Below, in pieces: positions 52,090 to 61,839 of a stretch of 64,000 nt of DNA. The stretch's first letter is position 1, and each line of letters starts with the position of its first letter. The stretch covers positions 309,368 to 373,367 of the forward strand of contig NZ_JAAQPI010000009.1 of the NCBI RefSeq assembly GCF_011683955.1, written 5' to 3'. Position numbers and translations under genes: made by a program. This DNA is from Pseudomaricurvus alkylphenolicus (GTDB lineage: Bacteria; Pseudomonadota; Gammaproteobacteria; Pseudomonadales; Cellvibrionaceae). Under the pieces are notes generated by a model, which was not told the origin of the DNA, did not search any database, and saw only the letters and a list, made by a program, of their open reading frames with translations.

Positions 52090-55002
52090 TCAACCGGTCG
52101 CCGCAGCTGAACCCGCCTTTGTTGCTTTGCTCTTTAGGGGTTTACTCGCTTTATTGCGACTCTTGGAGGGCGCGACCGTTTTGCCGCTGATCGTCTCAGG
52201 ATTTTTGCCCTCAATCAGTTCAACCTCAGCACCTGCTTCGGTATCCGCCAGCTCCAACACGGCATCCCGGAACACACACACGCCCATATCCGGTCGATAG
52301 CCGTGAATCTCCTTGACGTCCAATGCCAACATAAACTCCAGAATATCCTCACTGATCACCTGGCCCGGTACCAGAATCGGAAACCCCGGCGGATAGGGAA
52401 TCACAAAGCTGGCCGACACCACTTCAACTCCCGAGCGAATCTTGTTCTGTAGCTGCCCATTGTCAATCCGCAGATATTCACAGCTCTCGTCGTCGTAAGC
52501 GGTAAAGTAGGCACTGCGAATATCCCCTTCTGAGGTATCGCGCTCAAAACCCGGACTAAACACACGATGGAAACGGCTGAAATCCGGCAAGGGCGGCAAA
52601 TCTTTGGTCAACGAGATGATCCGACGTTTGGTCAGCAATTGCTCGGCGGGACTGTTCTCCTCTTGCCGTGCATCCAGATCACGGGCGATCTTCATCAACA
52701 CCCCCATCAGGTAGGCAATCGCACTGCGGCTGGTACCGATATTGGTCATAAACAGCACAGTGTTGCGCGAGGTCTTATTCACCTGAATACCATAGGTGTC
52801 CATCAGATAGCGATTTTTAAAGGTGTCACCATCCACACCGGTGTGACCGATAAAGAGCGTAATACGGGTCGGGTCGACAACGAATTCGTCATCACTCCAG
52901 GCATCCTCCATGCGGCTCCATCCGGTGTTTGGATCGTAGTAACTTTCCACACCTGAGGGCCTGTATTCATCGGGTACCAGATCTTTGTTTACCAGCACAC
53001 TGAAATACTTGCTCAGGCCCTTATGGTTGTATATCTGTTCACGCAGGGCCATGGCCACTTCAATCTGCTTGTGCACCAGCTCGTAGCCCTCAAAGTCCAC
53101 CTGCCGCCGCCCCACGTCCAGGGAGGCAAGAATCTGATAGTTGGGTGAAGTGGAGGTGTGAGTCATATAGGCTTCATGAAATGCCGAGCGGGATTTGCGT
53201 TGAAAATCCTCATCGTAAACGTGAATCATAGAGCCCTGACGCAGTGAGGTCAGCGTCTTGTGGGTTGAGTGGGTGGTATACACCCTCATCCGTACCTTGG
53301 CCGGATCGGGCATCAAGGGGCGATCAAGCCAGGTGGTATCATCGGCCGGATCAAGTTTGTCGAATTCCGTTTTAAACGCCTGGTACTTCTGAGCATACTC
53401 CTCAGAGCGATAATGATGCTTAAGCTTACGCGCCGCGTGCATGCCAGTGCGCGGACGGTAAATGGGATTAAAGGTGGCGAAAGCAAACCAGGCTTCGTCC
53501 CAGAGAAATGCCAGGTCAGGTTTGATCGCCAGACATTCCTCCATCACCCGGCGGGTATTGTAGACAATGCCGTCAAAAGTGCAGTTGGTCAGCAGTAACA
53601 TCTTGACTCGATCGAGCTGACCGGCACGCTTGAACTCCAACAGTTTTTTCTTGATGTCCCGCAGCGGCACCCCCCCGTACATGGAGTACTTGTTCAAAGG
53701 ATAGGAGTCCAGATAAGAAACATTGGCGCCCATCAACATCAGTCCGTAATGGTGCGACTTGTGACAATCGCGATCCACCAGCACAATATCGCCGGGCTTG
53801 ATCAGGGCCTGCACTACGATTTTGTTGGCTGTAGAGGTACCATTGGTAACGAAATAGGTCTCTTTGGAGCCAAACGCCTTGGAGGCCAGTTCCTGGGCCT
53901 TTTTCATAGGGCCTCGCGGTTGCAGCAGCGAATCGAGGCCTCCGGAGGTGGCCGATGTCTCCGCCATAAAAATATTGCGACCATAAAAGTCCGCCATGTC
54001 CTGAATCCAATTGGACGAAAACACCGACTTGCCCCGCGACAACGGCATCGCGTGAAAGACGCCGATGGGCTTTCTGCTGTGCTGGCGAAGTGCCGAAAAG
54101 AAAGGCGTCTGGTAACGATCATAAATACCCCGCAGGATACTGTGGTGCTGATCGATAATATCCGGCTCGCGGTAAAAAATCCGGTTAAAGCAAAGAGACT
54201 CTCCTGCGGCAGCCTCTTCCATGGCCTGGTTGGAATGCAGGAACAGGTCCACCTCGGGGCGAATATTCTTGAGTGCCTTGCCCAGCAATCCGCTCTTGTT
54301 CGCGTCATCCAGTTCGTTGAACTCCTCTTCAGTGACTGCCGGCAGATAGTGCTTAAGGAATTCGAACTCGTGCTTCGACTTGTAGCTGAAACTTTGACGA
54401 ATGATACAGGCCTGAATATTGGGATTGATTAACAGAGCCACCAGCGCATCTTCAAAATTGCTCACGGCCACCACGTCGTAAACATAGCGGTCATCAACGT
54501 GTCGCATTTCCAGAAAAGCCTTGCGCACCACCTCTTCGTGTTTGACAGAAGTAAAATTGTCGATAATCAAAAGCTCGAAATAAGGGCGACTCTTACCCTG
54601 CCCCTTATCACCCTGTTGATGGTCGTCTTCCACCTTCTGCATTTTCATTAGCGGTTGATCGAGAATGATCTCCCGCCGGCGATAGATACCGGAGGTGATA
54701 GCGCGGCCCACTCGCGATATTGAGACCTCCAGTTGTTCAAATTGGTCGCTGTGGTAGAGACGCCACAGGTACTGAAAGTCGCTCTTGGACGGAAACGCTG
54801 TGTACTCTTCAATCTGTTCCAGTTGATTCAGTGCATGAACAACGGATTTACGCAACTCATCGCTGTTGCCACTGTCGACAGGTTCCTTGGCCAAGGCGGC
54901 AATATCGGATTTGAGCTGGTTCCAGGCATCGGCCCTCTGGTGAAAGAACTTGTGGTAAAACCCAATAGCACTGTAGATCGCTTCTGTTTTTTGAGCAGTC
55001 AT
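52090..55002 (-). CDS. Long Orn/Lys/Arg-type PLP decarboxylase
   Basis: The protein has 970 residues, against 710-760 for classical fold-I ornithine, lysine or arginine decarboxylases. It has an N-terminal helical extension (1-130), a receiver-like wing (about 140-310), and the PLP core with 'TNGTSTANKIVVQALIKPGDIVLVDRDCHKSHHYGLML', Asp502 in 'FLWDEAWFA' and Schiff-base Lys582 in 'YTTHSTHKTLTSLRQGSMIH'. A C-terminal domain ('YPPGFPILVPGQVI') and a basic, Ser/Lys-rich tail follow. Substrate specificity cannot be read with confidence. It is divergent from the ATP-grasp and C45 genes, a linkage suggesting it supplies an amine for conjugation (inference). Confidence 0.9.
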   Translation of the reverse strand: MTAQKTEAIYSAIGFYHKFFHQRADAWNQLKSDIAALAKEPVDSGNSDELRKSVVHALNQLEQIEEYTAFPSKSDFQYLWRLYHSDQFEQLEVSISRVGRAITSGIYRRREIILDQPLMKMQKVEDDHQQGDKGQGKSRPYFELLIIDNFTSVKHEEVVRKAFLEMRHVDDRYVYDVVAVSNFEDALVALLINPNIQACIIRQSFSYKSKHEFEFLKHYLPAVTEEEFNELDDANKSGLLGKALKNIRPEVDLFLHSNQAMEEAAAGESLCFNRIFYREPDIIDQHHSILRGIYDRYQTPFFSALRQHSRKPIGVFHAMPLSRGKSVFSSNWIQDMADFYGRNIFMAETSATSGGLDSLLQPRGPMKKAQELASKAFGSKETYFVTNGTSTANKIVVQALIKPGDIVLVDRDCHKSHHYGLMLMGANVSYLDSYPLNKYSMYGGVPLRDIKKKLLEFKRAGQLDRVKMLLLTNCTFDGIVYNTRRVMEECLAIKPDLAFLWDEAWFAFATFNPIYRPRTGMHAARKLKHHYRSEEYAQKYQAFKTEFDKLDPADDTTWLDRPLMPDPAKVRMRVYTTHSTHKTLTSLRQGSMIHVYDEDFQRKSRSAFHEAYMTHTSTSPNYQILASLDVGRRQVDFEGYELVHKQIEVAMALREQIYNHKGLSKYFSVLVNKDLVPDEYRPSGVESYYDPNTGWSRMEDAWSDDEFVVDPTRITLFIGHTGVDGDTFKNRYLMDTYGIQVNKTSRNTVLFMTNIGTSRSAIAYLMGVLMKIARDLDARQEENSPAEQLLTKRRIISLTKDLPPLPDFSRFHRVFSPGFERDTSEGDIRSAYFTAYDDESCEYLRIDNGQLQNKIRSGVEVVSASFVIPYPPGFPILVPGQVISEDILEFMLALDVKEIHGYRPDMGVCVFRDAVLELADTEAGAEVELIEGKNPETISGKTVAPSKSRNKASKPLKSKATKAGSAAATG

Positions 55003-55381
55003 AAATCAACCGGATAGTAGCAGCAGGAGGAGGAAGGAGTAGAAAGCCCGCATAGCATAGCCAATGTTGCCTTTTCAGGGTGTATCAAGCTGAAAGAAGT
55101 TGTAAACAGCCCGTTAACATCCCCATTGCAACGTGCGGTTAACAATCTTTCACAGAACCATAAAAAACAAAAATACCTGTCAGACATCACAGTGCTATTG
55201 TTTCCCGGATGACTTCACCCACTGTCTGCATAGGCCTTCCGCACCGATGAAACCTGAATCCACCCTTGCGCGGCCACGGCTGAACCCCCTCTTACTACCC
55301 TGGACCCATTGCTCCAGGCGTGTGTTAGAAACCATCCTCAAAATAACCAAGCAACGCCGTCAGGCGAAGAGAGCCGCCCCG
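55003..55381. other. Divergent intergenic region, decarboxylase/ATP-grasp
   Basis: Apart from a possible upstream start of the ATP-grasp gene at ATG 55247, this gap shows no recognisable gene, palindrome or terminator. It presumably holds both promoters. Confidence 0.5.
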
Positions 55382-56821
55382 ATGAAACTCAACGGACTTA
55401 ATGAGATCTACCGTTTCTTCAGCGAGAACAAGACGCCGATCTACTTTATCTCTGCCTCACCGTTCAATATTCTGGGACTGGGGCAGCTGGTACCCAGCCT
55501 GCAATATATTAATTATTTCGACTGTTTTGACCGTTTTCATCACCGGGTATTTACCCCGGAAGAACGTGAGTCGCCCGAGTTTGAGTCAATGGTGGACGTG
55601 GTGAATTATCTGCTGCGACAGAAAGAGGTCATCAAACTCATACGCAGCCAACCGGCGGGTGGCAAATTGCTGACGGTGATGTTCGACGAAGAGACCGAAG
55701 TGCTGGCGAAGAAACTGGGACTGGAGATTGCCCTGCCCCCTGCCGAATTGCGCAATCGTATCGATTCGAAGATCGTGACCACACAACTGGCGAATGAAGC
55801 GGGTGTTGCCAGCGTGCCCAATGTCCTGGGCAAGGCCGATGACTATGCCAAACTGCGGGCACTGGCGGCCAAAGCCGGCCTCGGAGAATCACTGGTGGTA
55901 CAGACGCCCTATGGGGATTCCGGGCGCACGACTTTCTTTATTAACAGCGAAAGCGATTGGGAAGAATACGCCGAGGATATCATTGGCGAAGAAATCAAGG
56001 TGATGAAACGCATTGACCCCATTTCCGGCACAGTGGAGGGGGTCGCCACCCGCCACGGCACCCTCGTGGGCCCAGTGATGATGGAAGTGGTTGGGCACAC
56101 GGAGATCACCCCCTACAAGGGCGGCTGGTGTGGGAACGAAACAGCAGCCACGGAGTTTTCCGAAACCCAGCGGGACGAGATCATTCAGATGATGAAGTCT
56201 CTGGGAGACCGGCTGTATCAGGAAGGCTACAAAGGCACCTTCTGCATGGACTTTCTTATCGATCGAGATACACAGGCGGTATACCTGGGAGAAATCAATC
56301 CCCGCATCAGCGGTGCCTCTCCGGTGACTAACCTGATTACCCAAAAATACGGGGGGGTGCCGCTGTTGTTCTTCCATCTGCTGGAGTTCTTTGATGTGGA
56401 CTATGAGCTGGATCTGGAGGCCATCCAGCAGCGCTGGCTGCACTACGACAGCTGGAGCACCCTGGTGTTAAAGCAAACCCACGAAGAAGTGGGTTTGATC
56501 ACCTCGGCCCCCGCCTCCGGTATCTGGCGACTCAACGACGGTGGCGGCATCGATTTTCTGCGACGCTCCGTAGACTGGAGCAATGCCTCGGATCAGGCCG
56601 AGGGGTTTTTCCTGCGCATACTCGGCGAAGGTGAGTACAGCTACAAAGGGGCCGATCTCGGGATTTTGCTGACTCGCGGTCGGGTCCAGGACCCCAATGG
56701 CAATATCAATGATCGGGCCCGCAATTGGAATTCCGCCATTAAACAACAATACCGCACTACCCTGCCGTCGGCGGATATGGAGCCCAGAAGGTATTCCGGA
56801 CTGCATTACAAAATCTACTGA
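55382..56821 (+). CDS. ATP-grasp ligase-like protein
   Basis: ATG 55382 gives 479 residues, and an in-frame ATG at 55247 would add 45. After an N-terminal segment ('NKTPIYFISASPFNILGLGQLVPSLQYINYFDCFD') the ATP-grasp fold is visible: 'RIDSKIVTTQLANEAGVASVPN', 'LVVQTPYGDSGRTTFFI', 'IKVMKRIDPISGTVEGVATRHGTLV' and the metal-binding 'GTFCMDFLIDRDTQAVYLGEINPRISGASP'. Such proteins are often annotated 'biotin carboxylase' but lack the biotin-dependent partners. A carboxylate-amine (or -thiol) ligase is the safest reading. Its stop overlaps the next start (TGATG), so the C45 protein is made in tandem. Confidence 0.85.
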   Translation: MKLNGLNEIYRFFSENKTPIYFISASPFNILGLGQLVPSLQYINYFDCFDRFHHRVFTPEERESPEFESMVDVVNYLLRQKEVIKLIRSQPAGGKLLTVMFDEETEVLAKKLGLEIALPPAELRNRIDSKIVTTQLANEAGVASVPNVLGKADDYAKLRALAAKAGLGESLVVQTPYGDSGRTTFFINSESDWEEYAEDIIGEEIKVMKRIDPISGTVEGVATRHGTLVGPVMMEVVGHTEITPYKGGWCGNETAATEFSETQRDEIIQMMKSLGDRLYQEGYKGTFCMDFLIDRDTQAVYLGEINPRISGASPVTNLITQKYGGVPLLFFHLLEFFDVDYELDLEAIQQRWLHYDSWSTLVLKQTHEEVGLITSAPASGIWRLNDGGGIDFLRRSVDWSNASDQAEGFFLRILGEGEYSYKGADLGILLTRGRVQDPNGNINDRARNWNSAIKQQYRTTLPSADMEPRRYSGLHYKIY

Positions 56822-57825
56822 TGAAAGACATCGGCCACCACCTTCAAAACACCAGCGCCCGCTTTCGCAGCATCAGCGAAGCGCGGCCGGGGGCCAAGCT
56901 GGCGGGGTTATGGCAATGGTTTGCGCCGGGCTACCGTCGCTGGTATCTGCGAGATGGCGACAAGCAACGGCCCAGTTACGCCAGGGGATTGACCCTGTTG
57001 CGCTCCCACATGCCGGAGCTGTTACCCACCTTTGAACAGCTCCTGCAGGTGTGTGCGGCCGATGAACTGACAGCCCGGTTTCTGACGCTCTACGATCCTC
57101 CGGCGATCGTTGCGGGCTGCTCTCAGGCGGTATGGACGCGGGGGGAAACGGCATTGATCCGCAATTATGACTTCCCCGCCGGCCTGTGCGAGTCGGTATT
57201 GCTGCACAGCAACTGGAATGGCACCGCGGTGATTGCCATGACCGACTGCTTTTGGGGCGTGTTGGATGGCATCAATGAGCACGGCTTGTCGGTATCCCTG
57301 GCCTATGGCGGTCGCAGGGAGCTCGGTCGCGGCTTTTCCATTACACTGATTCTTCGCTATATCCTGGAATTCTGCCAGACCGTTGAGCAGGCGACCGACG
57401 TTCTGCGCCGAATACCGGTACAACTATCCTACAATGTCACCCTGGTGGACCGGCAAGGAAACTACGTCACCGTGCTGCTATCGCCGGACCGCGACGTCCA
57501 GGTGACCCACCGCAATCGAGCCACCAATCACCAGCATCCGCGCGAAGTGAATCTTTATGAATGCCTGGCGGACAGTCGCATTCGAGAGAACTTCCTGGCC
57601 GCACGACTGGATGATCAGCGCCAGAGTTTTGCGCATTTCCAGCAGTTGTTTCTACTTCCACCCCTGTATCGTTATGCGGCCGAATCCAGAGGCTGGGGCA
57701 CGCTCTACACCAGCACCTATTTTCCTGCCGCCGGCTATATGGAACTGCACTGGCCGGACGGGAGCTGGCGGCAGGGTTTTGACCACTTTGTGGAGCAAGA
57801 GCGTACCGTAGTCTATCGAGGCTGA
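56821..57825 (+). CDS. C45-type Ntn hydrolase/acyltransferase
   Basis: The protein has 334 residues. 'IVAGCSQAVWTRGETALIRNYDF' carries the GC processing site with Cys100 as the predicted N-terminal nucleophile after self-cleavage and the 'RNYD' block (114-117). 'WGVLDGINEHGLSVSLAYGGR' and 'ILEFCQTVEQATDVLRRIPVQLSYNVTLVDRQGNYVTV' are family segments. C45 members include penicillin acyl-coenzyme A:isopenicillin N acyltransferase and amidohydrolases. It is coupled to the ATP-grasp gene by a 1-nt overlap. It could transfer or trim an acyl or peptide group on the product of that ligase (inference). The 3' end overlaps the convergent esterase gene by 13 bp. Confidence 0.82.
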   Translation: MKDIGHHLQNTSARFRSISEARPGAKLAGLWQWFAPGYRRWYLRDGDKQRPSYARGLTLLRSHMPELLPTFEQLLQVCAADELTARFLTLYDPPAIVAGCSQAVWTRGETALIRNYDFPAGLCESVLLHSNWNGTAVIAMTDCFWGVLDGINEHGLSVSLAYGGRRELGRGFSITLILRYILEFCQTVEQATDVLRRIPVQLSYNVTLVDRQGNYVTVLLSPDRDVQVTHRNRATNHQHPREVNLYECLADSRIRENFLAARLDDQRQSFAHFQQLFLLPPLYRYAAESRGWGTLYTSTYFPAAGYMELHWPDGSWRQGFDHFVEQERTVVYRG

Positions 57826-58841
57826 GTCTGTAAAAAACCGCCGATGGCCCTGGTTGTTTCATCCACCTCCGGGAACACCCCGCCGAGCAAAATGTAATTA
57901 TGAAATAAACCGGGCTTTTCTTCGTGCAGCACATCGGTGCCTAGAGCAAGCAGGTGTTGGACGATGGCCTCGCCTTCATCCCTGAGAGGATCAAAACCAC
58001 AGGTAATGATATAGGTTCTCGGCAACTTCCACGATGACAAAGCGTAGCGCGGATCATCGTAATCAGTACTGTCATCGGTAGCCTGCATACCAAACCAATC
58101 CAGCACCTTTCTGGTGAGGGATATGTTCTGATCGAGTAGTAACCTGCGACTATTGGTTTCCGCCATTCTGGCTTCAGGCGGATAAATGGGGATGAGCGCA
58201 CTGGGCTGTATATACGATTGAGCCGCGTGTTTACCGACAACCAATGTCAAAGCCGCACCGGCGCTGTCGCCACAAACCGCAATATCGGCTTTGTCGATAC
58301 CTTCTGCGGCAGCGTTATCAACCAGCCAATCCCAAAGGGCTACAGCATCTTCCTGCGCGCTTGGCAACTTGTGTTCCGGACCCTTCCTGTATTCAACCGA
58401 GACCACCCGACGACCAGTATCTCGGGCCAGTCGCCGGCAGAAGCCGTCGTGAGATTTTACGCTGCCAATAACAAAACCACCGCCGTGAAAAAACAGCAGC
58501 CCCGGTTTGAGGCCGTCAACGGGTTGGGTATCGTAGGTTTGAACGGTTAGCGGATGCTGATTAATGGTGATCTCGCGTTTGCTGACCTGCTCGACATGAA
58601 CACGTTCGCCGCCAAACATCCTGTCGAGTTTGTCGTAACCGCCCCGAACCACCTGCACGGGTGGCATATGTGGTTGTTCCAACAGAGCCATAAAACTCAG
58701 ATAAGCCTGCGCTCTGGGGTCCAGCGTACGGCCATCGATTCGCTTACTGCGGCCAATATAGTACAGCCGCCAGAAGCCTCGGGGGGCGTGGAGCAGGAAC
58801 ACCCGGCCGATAACAAAAAACGCGGCGATGAATATCTTCAT
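57813..58841 (-). CDS. Alpha/beta hydrolase, HSL-type esterase
   Basis: The protein has 342 residues with an N-terminal hydrophobic segment (signal or anchor). The oxyanion motif is HGGG (119-122), the nucleophile Ser193 is in GDSAG (191-195), the acid is probably Asp in 'GFDPLRDEG', and the base is His in 'GLFHNYI'. It belongs to the hormone-sensitive-lipase family that hydrolyses short or bulky esters. It starts 9 bp after the Baeyer-Villiger monooxygenase gene, so the pair would convert a ketone to an ester or lactone and then cleave it. Confidence 0.9.
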   Translation of the reverse strand: MKIFIAAFFVIGRVFLLHAPRGFWRLYYIGRSKRIDGRTLDPRAQAYLSFMALLEQPHMPPVQVVRGGYDKLDRMFGGERVHVEQVSKREITINQHPLTVQTYDTQPVDGLKPGLLFFHGGGFVIGSVKSHDGFCRRLARDTGRRVVSVEYRKGPEHKLPSAQEDAVALWDWLVDNAAAEGIDKADIAVCGDSAGAALTLVVGKHAAQSYIQPSALIPIYPPEARMAETNSRRLLLDQNISLTRKVLDWFGMQATDDSTDYDDPRYALSSWKLPRTYIITCGFDPLRDEGEAIVQHLLALGTDVLHEEKPGLFHNYILLGGVFPEVDETTRAIGGFLQTQPR

Positions 58842-58850
58842 TAGGCGGTA

Positions 58851-60320
58851 TTACCTTGTATAAATAAGAGTATCGTCATCCAGATCGAAATTGGGGAGCT
58901 GATCTTTTTCGGTATAGTAATCGGGAGAAAACACCCAGGGTTCCCGATCGCCACTCTTCGGCATCAAGTGATGACGGCGATTGAAGTAGCCAGGATTAAA
59001 TTCTTGTTCCGAAATCCAGCGATTTTTCGGCATATTCCGATCCTGCTCACGCAATGTCGGGGTAACCACCTTCGCGCCTTTTTTATCCATGTGATTGATC
59101 AGACGACAAAGATAGTCGCACACCAGATCAACCCGCATGGTCCAACTGGTTCGCAAATAGCCAAACATCATGGCCAAATTCGGCAGACCTGACAGCAGGA
59201 TGCCACGATAGGTATAGGTGTCCGCCAAATCCACTGACTTGCCATTCACTTCAAACCCTACGCCGCCCATAGCCAACAAATTAAAACCCGTTGCCGTGAT
59301 AATTACGTCGGCTTCCAGCGCCTCGCCGGATTTGAGCATGATACCTTTTTCAGTGAAAGCTTCAATCTGGTCCGTAACAATGGAGGCCTTACCGGAATTG
59401 ACGGCATGAAACAGATCGCCATCCGGAACAAAGGCCAGACGCTGCTGCCAGGGGCGATAGCTCGGCATAAAGTGCTTTTCGGCCACCTCATCGCCGACAA
59501 AGCCACGCACCACCTTTAGCAGCTCTTCTTTGACCAACTCAGGCTGCTCGGCCGCTGTGTACTGAATTTCCTTTGCGGTATGCAGCAGGTCACGGCGTAC
59601 CGTTTCGTGAACCCACTCTTCTGGCAGCTTCAACATGCGCAGGCGATCGGCCAACTCATTGCGGTTTTCACCGGTCCAGAAATAGGTCGGAGAACGCTGC
59701 AACATGGTCACATGAGCACAATCATCGGCAATATTGGGAATCAGTGTGGCGGCCGTTGCCCCGGAGCCGATGACAACCACTTTTTTGCCGGACAGATCCA
59801 AATCATCAGGCCAGGTCTGCGGATGCACAATCGTGCCCTCGAACCGATCCAAGCCAGGCCACTCGGGCGTGTAGCCTTGTTTATGGTCGTAATAGCCCCC
59901 GGTCCAGAAGAAAAAGTTACAGCTAAACTCCACCTCCTCATTGGTGTCCAGCCTATTGACGATGACCGTCCATACCTGGGTCGCATCAGACCAACTGGCT
60001 TTGATGACTTCATGTCCGTATCGAATATGCGACTCAAGACCGTCGTCTTTGATAACTTCGCCGATATAGTCGTTGATCAGATGGCCGTCAGCAATCGGGG
60101 CTCCCGTCCAGGGTTTAAAGCGGTAGCCAAAGGTATAGAGATCGCTGTCAGAGCGAATACCGGGATAGGTATGGGTCGCCCAGGTTCCGCCGTGGGTGTC
60201 CTTGCTTTCCAGAATCAAAAAGGACTTTTGCGGACACTGTTCCTTGAAATGATGGGCAGCGCCAATACCCGAAATACCTGCACCGATAATAAGTACATTA
60301 ACATGCTCTGTTTTGGTCAT
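58851..60320 (-). CDS. Baeyer-Villiger monooxygenase
   Basis: ATG 60320 gives 489 residues, and the in-frame sequence upstream has no family match. FAD motif GAGISG (13-18), then the Baeyer-Villiger fingerprint FEGTIVHPQTWP (160-171, FxGxxxHxxxWP), and NADPH motif GSGATA (185-190) are all present. 'ATHTYPGIRSDSDLYTFGYRFKPW' matches EtaA-type enzymes. It inserts oxygen next to a ketone, giving an ester or lactone, with NADPH and O2. It is transcribed with the esterase and divergent from an AraC gene that probably activates both. Confidence 0.95.
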   Translation of the reverse strand: MTKTEHVNVLIIGAGISGIGAAHHFKEQCPQKSFLILESKDTHGGTWATHTYPGIRSDSDLYTFGYRFKPWTGAPIADGHLINDYIGEVIKDDGLESHIRYGHEVIKASWSDATQVWTVIVNRLDTNEEVEFSCNFFFWTGGYYDHKQGYTPEWPGLDRFEGTIVHPQTWPDDLDLSGKKVVVIGSGATAATLIPNIADDCAHVTMLQRSPTYFWTGENRNELADRLRMLKLPEEWVHETVRRDLLHTAKEIQYTAAEQPELVKEELLKVVRGFVGDEVAEKHFMPSYRPWQQRLAFVPDGDLFHAVNSGKASIVTDQIEAFTEKGIMLKSGEALEADVIITATGFNLLAMGGVGFEVNGKSVDLADTYTYRGILLSGLPNLAMMFGYLRTSWTMRVDLVCDYLCRLINHMDKKGAKVVTPTLREQDRNMPKNRWISEQEFNPGYFNRRHHLMPKSGDREPWVFSPDYYTEKDQLPNFDLDDDTLIYTR

Positions 60321-60445
60321 CTGGTCCTGTCTCCCGAAGCTGCGTTTAACACATACTGTAGGGACATCCGAAACCGAAGGGCATTGCAGAGCAGGCCGAA
60401 TTTTTGATACTTTAGGCCATAATGTCTCACTTTGCCACGTGACCA

Positions 60446-61576
60446 ATGAGTCAATCCAATTCTGTCGTAGCCAGCGGAAACCTTTCCACGGCACACCGGA
60501 CCATAGCCAGCGTGCTCGGGCTGATGGAGGCGCTCCAGATCTCGCCGCAGGGGTCGATAGTGATGATTCAAAACGTTGGCTTGCCCGCTCACGCGTACGA
60601 GGATCCCACCTTTCCGATTTCTTCAAACCAACATTTGGAGCTTATCAACCTCATACTGAACGAAATGGAAACGGACTGGTCAGTGATCGCCATTGTTTTT
60701 CGGATGGCTTCGGAATTAACGATCGAGCACTTTGGCGTTATCGGTCTTGCCATGAAGTATGCCGAGACTCTACGAGAGGCACTGAGGGTAGCTCTGGCCT
60801 ATCCTGAACTCAGCTGGGGACATTCACGTATTGTCGTCACCCGAGGCTCATCGGAGTTGACAACGACTTTCACCATGGAGCAACCCAAGTTACCGGGAAT
60901 CTCAACCGAGCAGCTGGAGCGACTCAGATGTTATTGTTTGGTATTGGATCTAGTTGCGGCTACAGCAGAAGTCAAATCCATAATGGGCGAAGACCATGCA
61001 CCCACCCGAATTACACTGCCCTTTCCAACCCCACCGGATTGGCCACAGGTCAAATCCTTCGCCCCCTGCCCGATAGAGTTCGATGCCGAAGCAGCACAAA
61101 CGTTTTATCCATTGAGTATCGAACAGGCAACTCCTATTCACGCAAGCTCTTTGTCCCATCGAAATTTCAAGGCCATTGCGAAGAAATTGTCATCCTCTCT
61201 TGCGGAGGATGTAGACCTCACTGAACAGGTATCGAGGTGGTTATGGGCCTACACGCCTCCTCTCGGTCGCGCGGATATAGCGAAGCAGCTCGCCATGTCG
61301 GAACGAACGCTTGCCAGAAAATTGAAAGAGGAAGGGACCTCGTACAAGGACCTTTACAATCATGTGCAGACGGAACGTGCGAAGAATTTTTTACGCAATG
61401 AATCCTTTACGGTTTCGCAGATTGCCCATCGGTTGGGTTATTCGGAGCCTGCAGTGTTTACACGCGCTTTTGCCACTCAGACGGGGTTATCGCCGCTGAA
61501 GTGGCGGAAAAAGAAGGGCAAAAGCGATAACACAGGACGGGACTCTCACACCGCTGGCTACCCCCAAAAGGACTGA
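60446..61576 (+). CDS. AraC-family regulator (Arabinose_bd-type N-terminus)
   Basis: The protein has 376 residues. The N-terminal domain (about 20-210: 'FPISSNQHLELINLILNEMETDWSVIAIVFRMASELTIEHFGVIGLAMKYAETLREALRVALAYPEL') belongs to the group found in OruR-, ArgR- and steroid/terpene-type regulators. The C-terminal DNA-binding domain is intact ('DIAKQLAMSERTLARKLKEEGTSYKDLYNHVQTERAKNFLRNESFTVSQIAHRLGYSEPAVFTRAFATQTGLSPLKWR'). It lies 125 bp from the divergent monooxygenase-esterase operon, which is its likely target. Confidence 0.93.
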   Translation: MSQSNSVVASGNLSTAHRTIASVLGLMEALQISPQGSIVMIQNVGLPAHAYEDPTFPISSNQHLELINLILNEMETDWSVIAIVFRMASELTIEHFGVIGLAMKYAETLREALRVALAYPELSWGHSRIVVTRGSSELTTTFTMEQPKLPGISTEQLERLRCYCLVLDLVAATAEVKSIMGEDHAPTRITLPFPTPPDWPQVKSFAPCPIEFDAEAAQTFYPLSIEQATPIHASSLSHRNFKAIAKKLSSSLAEDVDLTEQVSRWLWAYTPPLGRADIAKQLAMSERTLARKLKEEGTSYKDLYNHVQTERAKNFLRNESFTVSQIAHRLGYSEPAVFTRAFATQTGLSPLKWRKKKGKSDNTGRDSHTAGYPQKD

Positions 61577-61839
61577 AGGTTCACTGTCGATTATTCAGGA
61601 TGCTTACCTCTACCGACTTCAACTCTCTGCCGGGGCATTGCCGGCGTCTGCTATTTGATCATCTTTGAGCATCTGTATGTCGTGGGTCGCTGGAGGCGCT
61701 ATATCTTGGGTGACCGTGTCTCCAGCAATCTTTGACGTTTTTAGGGAGAAAATCAATAGGGTCTCCCATTCAGAGAATTGGGTGATTGGCCGATCAAGTC
61801 GCACCCCGCTCACCTCTGCTAGCCCATTGTTAACACATC
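61577..61839. other. Degenerate sequence flanking the IS6 remnant
   Basis: This stretch holds no convincing gene. A minus-strand open frame reading '...RLDRPITQFSEWETLLIFSLKTSKIAGDT...' crosses into the IS6 end and looks like chance or a disrupted 3' fragment. I do not recognise it. Confidence 0.35.

Noticed and set aside
53749..54432. Open frame of 227 codons on the plus strand
   Set aside because: It is antisense to the PLP decarboxylase, which has clear catalytic motifs on the other strand.
60321..60626. N-terminal extension of the Baeyer-Villiger monooxygenase by about 100 residues
   Set aside because: The extension is Arg/Ser/Trp-rich, overlaps the divergent AraC gene, and the FAD motif sits at the normal distance from ATG 60320.
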